This document shows, piece by piece, positions 15,401-22,949 of a stretch of 42,430 nucleotides of DNA (position 1 is its first letter; each line of letters opens with the position of its first letter). The translations under genes were made by a program, and so were the position numbers. A model generated the notes under the pieces. The model saw nothing but the letters and a program-made list of their open reading frames with translations, was not told where the DNA came from and searched no databases. The DNA lies in contig JAHPYZ010000040.1 of NCBI GenBank assembly GCA_019058425.1, positions 1 through 42,430 on the forward strand. Direction: 5' to 3'. The stretch comes from Promethearchaeota archaeon. GTDB taxonomy: Archaea > Asgardarchaeota > Lokiarchaeia > Sigyniarchaeales > SOKP01.

Positions 15401-16658
15401 GAAAATTATTCAAAAGCGAATCTTAGAAAATAGTGGAATTATACCTCATAATGATAAGTTAAAATATAATAAAAAAATTGGTGGAATCTTTTATTCATAT
15501 ATACCTCAAAATAGAAATATTTCTTACCATAAATTAAAAGAATTGATTAATTACTGTCAGAACTATAGTATAAAATGCGATGAGTTAAAAGAGATATACC
15601 AAAATAATTTCTTTTATGATAAAATAGAGACAATTGAGAAATCTAAAGCAGAATTATATGATTTTACAATTCCAAAATCACATTCATTTATAGGAAATGG
15701 TTTCATAAATCATAATTCTACTTATCTTAGACAGGTAGCTTTAATATGCATAATCGCACAGATGGGATGTTTCGTTCCAGCAACATCTGCCACAATAGGA
15801 ATAGTTGATCAAATTTTCACGCGTATAGGAGCTTCAGACGATCTTGCGAGAAAATTAAGCACTTTTATGATTGAGATGACAGAGACTGCCAAAATATTAA
15901 ATTATTCTACACCAAAAAGCCTTATAATCATAGATGAATTAGGAAGAGGAACAAGTACTAGTGATGGGCAGAGTATAGCAATGGCAACTCTTGAAAAACT
16001 TCATGAGTTAAAAATCAAGACTTTATTTAGTACCCATTATCACCAATTAACTGAAATTAGTTTAACAGGAGTAAAAAATTATCATTTAGATATTATTGAA
16101 AATGATGATGGGAGTATAAATTTTGTGAGAACATTAAAACCGGGAAGTACTGATAAATCATATGGTATCCATGTCGCTAAATTGGCAGGGATACCTGATG
16201 ATGTGATAATTAGAGCATTTGAAATTCTTGAACAAATAGAAGAAAAAGATCCATTCAGAACAACAGTTAGAGAAAATGGAGATAATGCCTCTTCAGAAAA
16301 GTTTTATGATAAGATCATCAATGGTAAGAAAAATGAACTCGAAAAATTAAACACGAAATTAAGAACTATTAAAGAATCTCTGAGTGAATGTAATGAAGAC
16401 TTAAGAAGAAGAGAAAAGGATCTTGAAAAGAGAAAGGAAGAAATTAAAGATCTAGAAGAAAAAATTGAAAGCAAAAAGACTAGAACACCAAAACAGAAAA
16501 AATATGTACAGACAAGTTTATTTGAACCTATTGTCAATAAAGAAAAAATTTCTGATTTAATAGATGTTATCAAAGGAATAGATATGAATATGGATATTCC
16601 AGAGACATTAAAAGAACAATTGAGTGAAATAAGAAGAAAAATAGAAAAACTTGGTTAA
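12459..16658 (+). CDS. mutS: DNA mismatch repair protein MutS, intein-containing precursor
   Basis: The 1399-residue precursor consists of 951 residues of MutS plus a 448-residue intein. The mismatch-recognition motif is F36-Y37-E38 in MGDFYEFF. The connector, lever and clamp domains follow. The ATPase Walker A, GPNMAGK/S, is split by the intein after K638. Walker B (IIIDELGRG), the STSDGQS loop and FSTHYH follow the intein. After the ATPase comes an extended Lys/Glu-rich coiled coil (about 1300-1345) and a bacterial clamp-type motif QTSLF (1351-1355). The role is binding mismatches as a dimer and recruiting MutL in an ATP-dependent way; MutL is encoded at 19147. The enzyme can only be active after splicing, because the P-loop is interrupted. 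Start is ATG 12459, with no strong Shine-Dalgarno. Its stop overlaps the convergent glycosyltransferase stop in a shared TTAA. The MutS1/MutL pair in an archaeon suggests an origin from bacteria. Confidence 0.97.
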   Translation: MEDINPKNLTPMLKHWYSIRKRYPPENLIAYRMGDFYEFFYDDAEKISKLLGITLTKRGDVPLAGIPHHSGHNYFNNLMNLGETLVIVDQLEDPSTVKGRIVKRGVTRIISPGTIIEPNLLKSNENNYIASMVKERNGFGVAFTDISTGEFVATEFLSKDQDPQENLLSLFSQYDPVELIIPPELKNDERFFIILTDLTNAIIKSYEEHVFLYDEAYTLISRHFKISNLESFGLEEKKMAIQATGGLLAFLKDTQRDIIPNIFKINLIQEKNILHLDYITQRNLELINSLWERGKDATLYSIFNHTHTPMGARLLKKFILQPLTNVDEINQRLNIIQKFKDDIFLRSDLREELRVIGDLERYINKVNYIGHTNARDLINISNSLEKIPRVRELLLKADIPEISEFIEKIIPFNELKELINISIKDNPPTTIKEGNIIKEGFNNDVDELRDIIHNGKKYILEYEEAQKKKWNLTTGLKVGFNNILGYYIEITLRTLNIIKTVPENYIERATLKNAKRYTTKKLKELEEKIVNAEEKINELEYEIFNTVREKVENETKNILETAQNIAIIDVLACFAEISEQYNYCRPKINNENKIIIKAGRHPVVEQINLDEQFIPNDCFLDNENDQLLIITGPNMAGKCVQEDTYLFSEEGILPIKWFKPKDIAIESFKEKNIQLVGLEGIDETSHFYSDGLKPSIKIKSKLGYNIEGSVNHPILVRNSLGKHVWKKLSELSEDDYLIINRKNDLWGNETRIKYYPPKYESGTPMYPYGGIKYKLPTQINEDLAYLLGLLIGDGTLTYKQSFSFTSKDTFLKNEFYRIIKKLFGYNAKSKKDDKSEHYVSSLYIRDFLYYLGLDYVKAHEKTIPNCLLRAPKKIMVALIQGLFDTDGTADNKYGNVSYSSTSITLATQIHTILLNFGIISSIKPKKTSGRTIYNINLYGEDSIKFYQEINFCLPRKLARRSLLSETRMTNIDSVPYLENLLKIIQKRILENSGIIPHNDKLKYNKKIGGIFYSYIPQNRNISYHKLKELINYCQNYSIKCDELKEIYQNNFFYDKIETIEKSKAELYDFTIPKSHSFIGNGFINHNSTYLRQVALICIIAQMGCFVPATSATIGIVDQIFTRIGASDDLARKLSTFMIEMTETAKILNYSTPKSLIIIDELGRGTSTSDGQSIAMATLEKLHELKIKTLFSTHYHQLTEISLTGVKNYHLDIIENDDGSINFVRTLKPGSTDKSYGIHVAKLAGIPDDVIIRAFEILEQIEEKDPFRTTVRENGDNASSEKFYDKIINGKKNELEKLNTKLRTIKESLSECNEDLRRREKDLEKRKEEIKDLEEKIESKKTRTPKQKKYVQTSLFEPIVNKEKISDLIDVIKGIDMNMDIPETLKEQLSEIRRKIEKLG
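14373..15716 (+). mobile_element. Intein with LAGLIDADG homing endonuclease in the MutS P-loop
   Basis: Residues 639-1086 of the precursor (448 aa) form the element. It starts with Cys in CVQEDTYLF (block A). Block B contains EGSVNHPILV with the conserved His. It ends with the block F/G pattern HSFIGNGFINHN, followed by Ser as the +1 extein residue. All residues for canonical class 1 splicing are therefore present: Cys1, block B His, penultimate His, terminal Asn and Ser+1. The centre has two LAGLIDADG helices, LLGLLIGDG and LIQGLFDTDG, each with its catalytic Asp, so the endonuclease looks intact. Removing the element restores the Walker A sequence GPNMAGKST. Base composition matches the host gene. 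Confidence 0.96.
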
Positions 16659-17584
16659 GTTAAAATAACTGGAATAATAAAAACGATTGTTGTGAGATAA
16701 ATATAATATATCGTTATTATAGATACAAGAATTGTTCTATACAAATTTTTATTCTTTTCATTTCTGATATTTTCTAAAAAGACTATAAGTAATAGACCAA
16801 TAAATGTTAAATGGGAAGGTTGCAAAGCTTTCCATAAAATTGAATCGATAAGTAAAATTCCTCTTATTTCAGTATCGCTATGTCCCCAATTAGAAATCAT
16901 TTGAAAAAAGTAATCAGGAAAAATCAGATATGGGATACAAACTATAAGAAGTGGTAACAAGAAGTATATAAGATCTTTCCATTTTATTTTTTTAATTATT
17001 AGTAAAACTGGAAGAAATAATAATGCCGTTATTTTAAACGTCGCAAGGGTGAATAAAATACCTGCAATCCATTTCTTGCCTCTTTCTAAAAATACATAAG
17101 AATAGAAAAGTAAAAATAAAATCAAAAAATTGACGTTGTTGTAATAAGCATCAATAGAATAGCCAATAATGCACATTACATAAAAGATTACTAGATCTTT
17201 TTTATTCTTAAACACTTTTGATGATTCTTTTACAACCATAATTGTTAAAATCAATCTTAAAACATCCCAAAAATATACTCCTATTATTGTATTGAATGGT
17301 ATTATATATATTAGATAAAATATAAAATACCAAAAATAAAGATAATAAGGAGGCCAATGTGATATAGCCACAGGATCATAGAAGTTAATCAAACCATTTT
17401 TCATGCCTGCTATTAGTATTTTAAAATCGATATCCTTAGTTTCTTGAATCCAATCAGAGATATCGAAAAAATACAAAAGAATTCTTAAAATAATGAGGGT
17501 AATTGTAATACATGTGAAAAAAATTATAAAATACAAATGAAGTGGATATTTTTCCTCCTTGTTCATTGTATCTTGATTACTCAT
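16655..17584 (-). CDS. GT87-like polytopic membrane glycosyltransferase
   Basis: The 309-residue protein has about eight or nine hydrophobic helices and a charged cytosolic N-terminus (about 15 residues). The first long loop contains acidic residues and YDPVAISHWPPYYLYFW. The middle has YNNVNFLILFLLF followed by RGKKWIAGILFTLATFKIT. This pattern is typical of the GT-C fold family GT87 (DUF2029), polyprenyl-phosphate-mannose-dependent mannosyltransferases. The protein is somewhat short for the family, which is usually 350-450 residues. Expected role is transfer of a sugar from a lipid carrier on the outer face of the membrane to surface glycans or lipids. It is convergent with mutS, and the two stop codons share TTAA at 16655-16658. 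Substrate and acceptor are unknown. Confidence 0.75.
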   Translation of the reverse strand: MSNQDTMNKEEKYPLHLYFIIFFTCITITLIILRILLYFFDISDWIQETKDIDFKILIAGMKNGLINFYDPVAISHWPPYYLYFWYFIFYLIYIIPFNTIIGVYFWDVLRLILTIMVVKESSKVFKNKKDLVIFYVMCIIGYSIDAYYNNVNFLILFLLFYSYVFLERGKKWIAGILFTLATFKITALLFLPVLLIIKKIKWKDLIYFLLPLLIVCIPYLIFPDYFFQMISNWGHSDTEIRGILLIDSILWKALQPSHLTFIGLLLIVFLENIRNEKNKNLYRTILVSIITIYYIYLTTIVFIIPVILT

Positions 17585-17794
17585 AATTTACACTCGATTG
17601 AATTATAATAATGTATTAAAAGAAATTTAAAAGATTTTCCTTCAATTTAATCGTTAAATTAAAAACACTCACAGTTCTAGATTTTATTTAAGCTAAATAA
17701 TTTAATTCAAACTTCATTTTAATCTTCTCTTTTCAAATAGAAATCTTCAGTCTCTATTATTTTAAATCAAATCCAATTCTTCACTATTATAGGG

Positions 17795-18985
17795 ATGAAG
17801 CTGACAGAACGGATTCAATTAAAAAAAACAGCACTTTTCTCTTATCTATGTCATTTATCCAAAAATCTCTATAATCTTGCAAATTATTATGTAAGACAAG
17901 AATATTTCTGCTTTGGAAATTGGTTGAGATATTATGATTTATGGTATATGTTAAAAGATAAGGCTCCATATAAAAAACTTCCTTCTCAAACAGCTCAGCA
18001 AATCTTAAAACTTGTGGAAAAGAATTGGAAATCATTTTTCAAATCTCTAAAAATCCATAGAATGCATCCAAAAAAGTATTATGGTTCTCCAAAACCTCCA
18101 CGATATAAAAAGAAAGATGGTGAGTATATACTTATTTTCACGAATCAACAATGTAGGATTAAAGGAAGTTTTCTTTATTTTCCAAAAAAATCTCTATTAA
18201 GTCCTATTAAAACACGTATAAAAAGTAAATTGCATCAAGTCAGAATTATTCCAAAAGGATTGTATTATATCTTAGAAATTATTTATCAAAAGGAAGTAAT
18301 AAATTTAGGTTTGGATAGACAGAGAATTATAGGAATTGATTTAGGTTTGAACAATATCATAACTCTAGTAAATAATGCTGGATTGCAGCCCGCTATTATT
18401 AAGGGTGGTATAATTAAATCTATCAATCAATTCTATAATAAACAACTTGCTAAATACAAAAGCATAAAAGATAAGCAAGGGATTAGTTCTGAAACAAAAA
18501 AAATTCAACAACTAACTCAAAGAAGGAACAATAAAATAAATTATATTTTTCATAAAATTTCAAGAACTCTAATTAACTATTGTATTAAAAACGATTTTGG
18601 AACGATAGTCATCGGTTACAATAAAACATGGAAAAATAAGATAAAATTTGGTAAGCGAAATAATCAAAACTTTGTACAAATTCCTTTTTCTATATTAATA
18701 TCCCAAATTAAATACAAATCAGAATTAATTGGAATTGATATTCTTTTAGAACCAGAATTTTTCACATCAAAATGTAGTTTCTTAGATAATGAATCAATTA
18801 AAAAACATAAGAAATATGAAGGAAGACGTATTTGTAGGGGGTTATATCAAAGTCAGAAAGGGAAAATTATCAATGCAGATGTGAATGGAGCATATAATAT
18901 CCTTAAAAAAGCAGTCCCAAATGCTATATCGGCAGATGGGATAGAGGGTGTAGGGTTACACCCATATTCTATTACAATTTCATAA
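17795..18985 (+). CDS. tnpB: Stand-alone TnpB (IS200/IS605-type RNA-guided nuclease), rearranged RuvC
   Basis: The 396-residue protein has an N-terminal helical domain (AQQILKLVEKNWKSFF, GSPKPPRYKKKDG) and then a split RuvC: Asp182 in GIDLGLNNI and Asp362 in NADVNGAYNIL. At the RuvC-II position the motif reads IVIGYNKTWK, with Gly274 where the usual catalytic Glu would be. Glu319 and Glu321 in LEPEFFTSK are candidates for a relocated acidic residue. The zinc-ribbon CxxC pairs are absent: only single cysteines remain in SKCSF and RICRG. No tnpA is present. TnpB proteins are guided by an omega-RNA from the element's right end and cut DNA beside a short motif. The gene sits between the GT87-like gene and mutL. 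Exact element ends were not found. Confidence 0.9.
   Translation: MKLTERIQLKKTALFSYLCHLSKNLYNLANYYVRQEYFCFGNWLRYYDLWYMLKDKAPYKKLPSQTAQQILKLVEKNWKSFFKSLKIHRMHPKKYYGSPKPPRYKKKDGEYILIFTNQQCRIKGSFLYFPKKSLLSPIKTRIKSKLHQVRIIPKGLYYILEIIYQKEVINLGLDRQRIIGIDLGLNNIITLVNNAGLQPAIIKGGIIKSINQFYNKQLAKYKSIKDKQGISSETKKIQQLTQRRNNKINYIFHKISRTLINYCIKNDFGTIVIGYNKTWKNKIKFGKRNNQNFVQIPFSILISQIKYKSELIGIDILLEPEFFTSKCSFLDNESIKKHKKYEGRRICRGLYQSQKGKIINADVNGAYNILKKAVPNAISADGIEGVGLHPYSITIS
18946..18963 (+). ncRNA. Hairpin at tnpB 3' end, candidate omega-RNA scaffold element
   Basis: GGGTGTA (18946-18952), loop GGGT, and TACACCC (18957-18963) give a perfect 7-bp GC-containing stem in an otherwise A/T-rich area. It lies within the last ~15 codons of tnpB. 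In this family the guide (omega) RNA overlaps the 3' end of tnpB and runs into the right end of the element. This hairpin is therefore the most likely structured part, and the guide would start somewhere after ~18985. The element boundary itself is not visible in one copy. Confidence 0.4.
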
Positions 18986-19146
18986 CTATAGAATATATAG
19001 AATAAAATTTTAATTTCATGAAGGGAATTTAAAAATAACCTTTAAACTTTAATAGTGTATTTTTTTAAATTTGAATGTAATGAGGAATATATTAATATAG
19101 TAATCTTATCTTCTCATTGAAAAAACCTTAAAATTATAAAAAAATC

Positions 19147-21012
19147 TTGAAAGTTCCTAAAATTAAGAAGATCATTGATGCTGAGAAAATAGCTGCGGGT
19201 GAAGTTGTTGATAGACCTGTTAATATAGTAAAAGAGCTTATTGAGAATAGTGTCGACGCAGAGGCATCAGAAATAAGGATAATTGTCAAGAGAGCGGGAA
19301 AATCTTTAATCCAAGTAATAGATAATGGTAATGGTATTCCATCGGAGGATATTGTATTGGCTTTTGAGAGGCATACAAGTAGCAAAATTAGAAGTATCGA
19401 GGATTTACAAAATCTTTCTACTTTAGGTTTTAGAGGAGAAGCACTTGCGAGTATAGCGGCAGTAAGTAAAGTAGAAGTTACTTCGAGAGTTGAGTATGAA
19501 GAGAAAGGAGTAAATTTATGTATTGAAGGTGGTAAAATCACAGAGCAAAAGAGAATTTCTTGTCCTATTGGAACAAATATCCGAGTGAAAAATTTATTTT
19601 ATAATCTACCCGCGAGACAAAAATTCCTTAAAACAGATGCTACAGAATTGAGTCATATTACAGATATTGTACAGAGATATTCTTTAGCATACCCAAAACA
19701 CCATTTCTTATATCGTCATAATGATCTGGATATACTCAATTGTCCTGCTTTAAATGATTTAAAAACAACTACGTTTCATATCTATGGAAAAAAAGTAGCG
19801 AAATTTATGGAACCAATCGATTTTATAGAGGAGAGTATAAAATTTCGAATTTATGGTTTATTAGGCCATCCTCAAATCGCTAAAAAGAATAGGTCTTACT
19901 CCAGTTTATTTATTAATAACCGTTATATTATTAGTGATCTATTGTTTAGGGCGATTCATGAAGCCTATGAAGGAACTCTTATGATTAGGAATTATCCATT
20001 CTTTATTATATTTCTTGAGCTTGATCCTTCTGTAGTTGATTTCAATGTCCACCCAAAGAAGCTCCACATAAGATTTGAAAAAGAGGAATCTATATATAAT
20101 AGAGTATTTAACGTTATTCAAAGTTTTGTTCAAGAAAAATTTATTATTAAGGAGGCAAAATATATATCCACAGAACTAGAGGATTATTTACCCAAATCAG
20201 AGAAAAAATCATTAGCAGTTAAAAAAAAAGTAATAGAAGACCAAGAAAGTATTCGTATGGACAATCAAATCATTCCAGAAGAACATAACAAATATGAAGA
20301 AAGTGTTCAGTTAATTTTGAGTGATCAGATGGTTGATAATGGCGTTCAAAAAAAAGAACTCCCCGAGACATATCTACGGGATAAATATGTTATTTCAGAG
20401 AATTTTCCGAAATTACGTTTAATATCTCAAACAGGCCAGTTAAGCAATAAAATATATATTGTTTTAGAAGGAATCAATGAAAATGATGAAGAAGGATTAT
20501 TCATTTTAGATCAGCATGCTGCTTCAGAAAGGATAAACAAGGAAAAGATTTTAGAAGCATATGAAAATTCAAAAATGAGTAAACAAAAATTAATCTCAGC
20601 TTTAAAAATTGATGTCTCTCCTAGTGAGAAAATATTTTTAGAAGTAAATTTATCTGAAATTAGGAAATTGGGGTTTAATTTTGATCATTTTGGAGGTAAT
20701 ACATTCATTTTAAGAGAAATACCAACTATCATGGGAAAGATCCCAGATATCAATATTATAAAAGAAATTATAAGTGATATAACGGATATTGGAAAAGAAA
20801 AAAGTTTTACAGATGTAAAAGAAGAAATAATCAATTATCTATCATGCCATAAAAGTATAAGAGGAGGTGATGATCTTTCATTGAAAGATATAAGACATTT
20901 ATTGATTGAATTAGCAAAATGTAAAGATTCTTATCATTGCGCTCACGGAAGACCAACTTTAAGATTTTTCTCTTTTAAAGAATTAGATAAATTATTTAAA
21001 AGAATAGTATAA
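19147..21012 (+). CDS. mutL: DNA mismatch repair endonuclease MutL
   Basis: The 621-residue protein matches bacterial MutL in length. The N-terminal GHKL ATPase (1-330) has AAGEVVDRP, ENSVDA, DNGNGI and GFRGEALASIAAVSKV. After a charged linker, the C-terminal dimerisation/endonuclease domain contains the metal-binding signature DQHAASERINKE (455-466, fitting DQHA(x)2E(x)4E) and C598-A-H600-GRP. It is thus predicted to be a nicking MutL, so no MutH is needed. It acts with MutS, encoded 2.5 kb upstream; tnpB and the GT87-like gene now lie between them. Start is TTG 19147, directly at the conserved KVPKIKKI N-terminus, since no ATG or GTG is in place. No Shine-Dalgarno is evident, so the transcript may be leaderless. 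Confidence 0.96.
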   Translation: MKVPKIKKIIDAEKIAAGEVVDRPVNIVKELIENSVDAEASEIRIIVKRAGKSLIQVIDNGNGIPSEDIVLAFERHTSSKIRSIEDLQNLSTLGFRGEALASIAAVSKVEVTSRVEYEEKGVNLCIEGGKITEQKRISCPIGTNIRVKNLFYNLPARQKFLKTDATELSHITDIVQRYSLAYPKHHFLYRHNDLDILNCPALNDLKTTTFHIYGKKVAKFMEPIDFIEESIKFRIYGLLGHPQIAKKNRSYSSLFINNRYIISDLLFRAIHEAYEGTLMIRNYPFFIIFLELDPSVVDFNVHPKKLHIRFEKEESIYNRVFNVIQSFVQEKFIIKEAKYISTELEDYLPKSEKKSLAVKKKVIEDQESIRMDNQIIPEEHNKYEESVQLILSDQMVDNGVQKKELPETYLRDKYVISENFPKLRLISQTGQLSNKIYIVLEGINENDEEGLFILDQHAASERINKEKILEAYENSKMSKQKLISALKIDVSPSEKIFLEVNLSEIRKLGFNFDHFGGNTFILREIPTIMGKIPDINIIKEIISDITDIGKEKSFTDVKEEIINYLSCHKSIRGGDDLSLKDIRHLLIELAKCKDSYHCAHGRPTLRFFSFKELDKLFKRIV

Positions 21013-21090
21013 AATTTTCTACTTACATTTAGACTATTATATTTAAAATATTTCTAGCATATTGAAAAACAAAAAAAAGAGAAGTATATA

Positions 21091-21669
21091 ATGAAGAAAA
21101 AAGAGAAGCAAAAGGATAAAAAGTCTAAAAAAATAGAGTTAACAAAATCTACTATTTCTTAAATAGATAGTAGATTTCAAATAACTGCTAAAATAGAAGA
21201 CTTGGAAAATTTAGCTCAGAATAGTTATCTAAGTGGTGATTATCATAAAGCAATTAGTTATGCAGAAGAAATAATTAGATTAGCAGTTCAAGGAGATGTA
21301 AAATCCTATGTCAAGGAACAAGAAAAATTCATTAATGTCATAGCTGATAAGCTTCAAAGAGAATATTTGGTTTCAGAAATCAAAGATGTTATTACAGGAA
21401 TACAAAGTCTTTATGAAGCATTAATTAAAACGAATAGGGTTCAGAAAGCTCATAAAATTGTAGAAGATTTTAAGGCACGATATGAAGATGTATCAGAATT
21501 CGAATCTATCCCCCAAGTTCAAGAGATAATCATGAAAGACAATTAAGAATGGATTAAATATACTTCAGGTATAAGTGAAGATGTTGGAACAGAACCTATT
21601 GAGGAAAATGAAGAAGATAGTATTGATTCTATGGTTAATGAAATGCAAAGATTTCTAAAAACGCGTTAA
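21091..21669 (+). pseudogene. Helical protein gene interrupted by two in-frame TAA codons
   Basis: One continuous frame of 193 codons runs from ATG 21091 to TAA 21667-21669, broken only by TAA at codon 24 (21160-21162) and codon 152 (21544-21546). There is no frameshift. The three parts look like one protein: a Lys-rich N-terminus (MKKKEKQKDKKSKK), a helical TPR-like middle (NSYLSGDYHKAISYAEEI, QSLYEALIKTNRVQKAHK) and an acidic tail ending MQRFLKTR. It follows mutL by 78 nt on the same strand. UAA is the normal stop of neighbouring genes, including mutL, so recoding is unlikely and a recently decayed gene or local sequence errors fit best. If translated as separate pieces, the central part could start at TTG 21202. 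The protein family is not recognised. Confidence 0.7.
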
Positions 21670-21702
21670 TATTTCTGTTTAAAAATAGTTTATTAATTAT
21701 AT

Positions 21703-21969
21703 TCAAGCTTTTGAAAAGGCAATACCTTCAATACCTTGAATACCTTCGACCTTTCCAAATAATCCTTCAAGTTTATCTGTCCCGCCCCATTCTTCAGGAT
21801 ACCTAACTCGGACTCTAGCTTTCTTCAATCCAAAAGCTACGGGCATTATTTCATAAGTCTCAATAACACATGTATCAGGTAAAACATTTTTTAATTTTCC
21901 AATAAATTCCTCGAAGTTTACTTCAGTATCTTCTGGAACAACATCAATTAAAGCAACAAATTCTCCCAT
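21703..21969 (-). CDS. ef1B: Archaeal elongation factor 1-beta (aEF1B)
   Basis: The 88-residue protein matches the archaeal family in length. Characteristic stretches are LIDVVPEDTEVNFEEF, the central IETYEIMPVAFGLKKARV and a C-terminal GKVEGIQGIEGIAF. It is the guanine-nucleotide exchange factor that reloads elongation factor 1-alpha with GTP during translation. It lies 26 nt downstream of a 58-residue zinc-ribbon gene on the same strand, an arrangement common in archaea that supports both calls and implies co-transcription. The gene converges with the decayed gene at 21091-21669. Confidence 0.95.
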   Translation of the reverse strand: MGEFVALIDVVPEDTEVNFEEFIGKLKNVLPDTCVIETYEIMPVAFGLKKARVRVRYPEEWGGTDKLEGLFGKVEGIQGIEGIAFSKA

Positions 21970-21995
21970 TTTATATTAACCGTCTTTTATTTATT

Positions 21996-22172
21996 TCAAG
22001 GTCCCAAAAAGTCACATTTTAAACAACGATAGTCCTTCCCCATCTCTCTACACCGTTCACATCGCCAAATCGTTACATCTCCACATGAGGGGCAAGGAAA
22101 GTGTACTGCAGCTTCATAGGGAGCTATTGGACGCCCACATCCGAAGCACATGTTCTTTTTGTAAGCACTCAT
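21996..22172 (-). CDS. Small zinc-ribbon protein upstream of aEF1B
   Basis: The 58-residue protein begins MSAYKKNMCFGCGRPI and ends LKCDFLGP. It has four CxxC pairs (CFGC, CPSC, CERC, CLKC), giving two rubredoxin-like zinc ribbons. Archaea widely carry such a protein immediately upstream of elongation factor 1-beta, and it is described as a zinc-ribbon, RNA-binding-like protein. The exact function is unsettled. Start is ATG 22172, and the stop lies 26 nt before the aEF1B ATG. Despite the short length, the Cys pattern and gene context make it convincing. A role in translation is inferred from the operon partner. Confidence 0.9.
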   Translation of the reverse strand: MSAYKKNMCFGCGRPIAPYEAAVHFPCPSCGDVTIWRCERCREMGKDYRCLKCDFLGP

Positions 22173-22418
22173 ATATCAGTCAATTATTACTCTAATAGAA
22201 TTTAGATTTTAAAATATATGATAACTTTAATTATTTTTGGTTTTGTAATTTAAACAAAAAAGAGATAAATTCAAGTCTTTTGAATTATTACCTTCTTGAT
22301 TTAAATTGATTTATTCATTATAGAAAAAACAAGGAAATTAAATTTTAAATTAATAAACACCTTAATTTGCATATAAATAATATTATAAATTAATAATTCA
22401 AATTTATATAGAATTACA

Positions 22419-22949
22419 ATGCCAGAAAATAAAGTGAGGAAGTACTTCAGGTTAATCGAAGCATGGGCTTGGTGTGATATTTGTGATGATATGGTAGCAC
22501 TCAATATTGACAAACAAGAGATTATCAATGGTTTAAAGATGAGTATTTATACTAAGGAGTATAAACATTCTAATCCCCATCCTGACCATGAAGATCCTGA
22601 CGATCTCTCAGGGAACGAGCATACAATCTTTATTTATATAAATGATGATTATGATATTACGGGTGTAAAAGCGTTTTTTGGAGAAGCACCCACTACTGAA
22701 GAAATTGGTGCTAAAACCATTGAAGAAGGAGGTGAAGTTAGAATTCCTATTGTTGTAAAGGAGATCCCTCCGATGGCAGTGCAATTCGGTATGCTTAACA
22801 AGGAGCAATTTAAAGTTTTAAAAATATGTGACGGAATGAATACTATTGAACAAGTTGCGAGCATTGCGGAAATAAGTGTAAAAGATATTGAGAAAATGAT
22901 GGAACAGCTCAGAAAAAAAGGATTAGTAAAAGTTATTAAAAGAACATAA
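22419..22949 (+). CDS. Unrecognised protein with N-terminal CxxC and C-terminal winged-helix-like domain
   Basis: The 176-residue protein is soluble. The N-terminus has WAWCDICDDM, a single CxxC that could bind metal only with partner residues such as the nearby HSNPHPDH stretch. The middle is acidic and strand-rich (NEHTIFIYINDDYDITGVKAFFG). The last ~50 residues (KEQFKVLKICDGMNTIEQVASIAEIS, then MEQLRKKGLVKV) look like a small winged helix or PqqD-like domain. No enzyme motif is seen. It is divergent from the zinc-ribbon/aEF1B pair, with 246 bp between the start codons. A TATAAA-like stretch (~22383) is suitably placed for a leaderless transcript. It could be a regulator or a peptide/metal-binding adaptor. 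Confidence 0.8.
   Translation: MPENKVRKYFRLIEAWAWCDICDDMVALNIDKQEIINGLKMSIYTKEYKHSNPHPDHEDPDDLSGNEHTIFIYINDDYDITGVKAFFGEAPTTEEIGAKTIEEGGEVRIPIVVKEIPPMAVQFGMLNKEQFKVLKICDGMNTIEQVASIAEISVKDIEKMMEQLRKKGLVKVIKRT

Noticed and set aside
14373..15716. Group I/II intron instead of intein in mutS
   Set aside because: The insert is open in frame and carries intein splicing blocks with Cys1, block B His, terminal His-Asn and Ser+1.
21091..21669. General recoding of UAA as sense
   Set aside because: TAA is the genuine stop of mutL, mutS and others in this window at family-typical ends.
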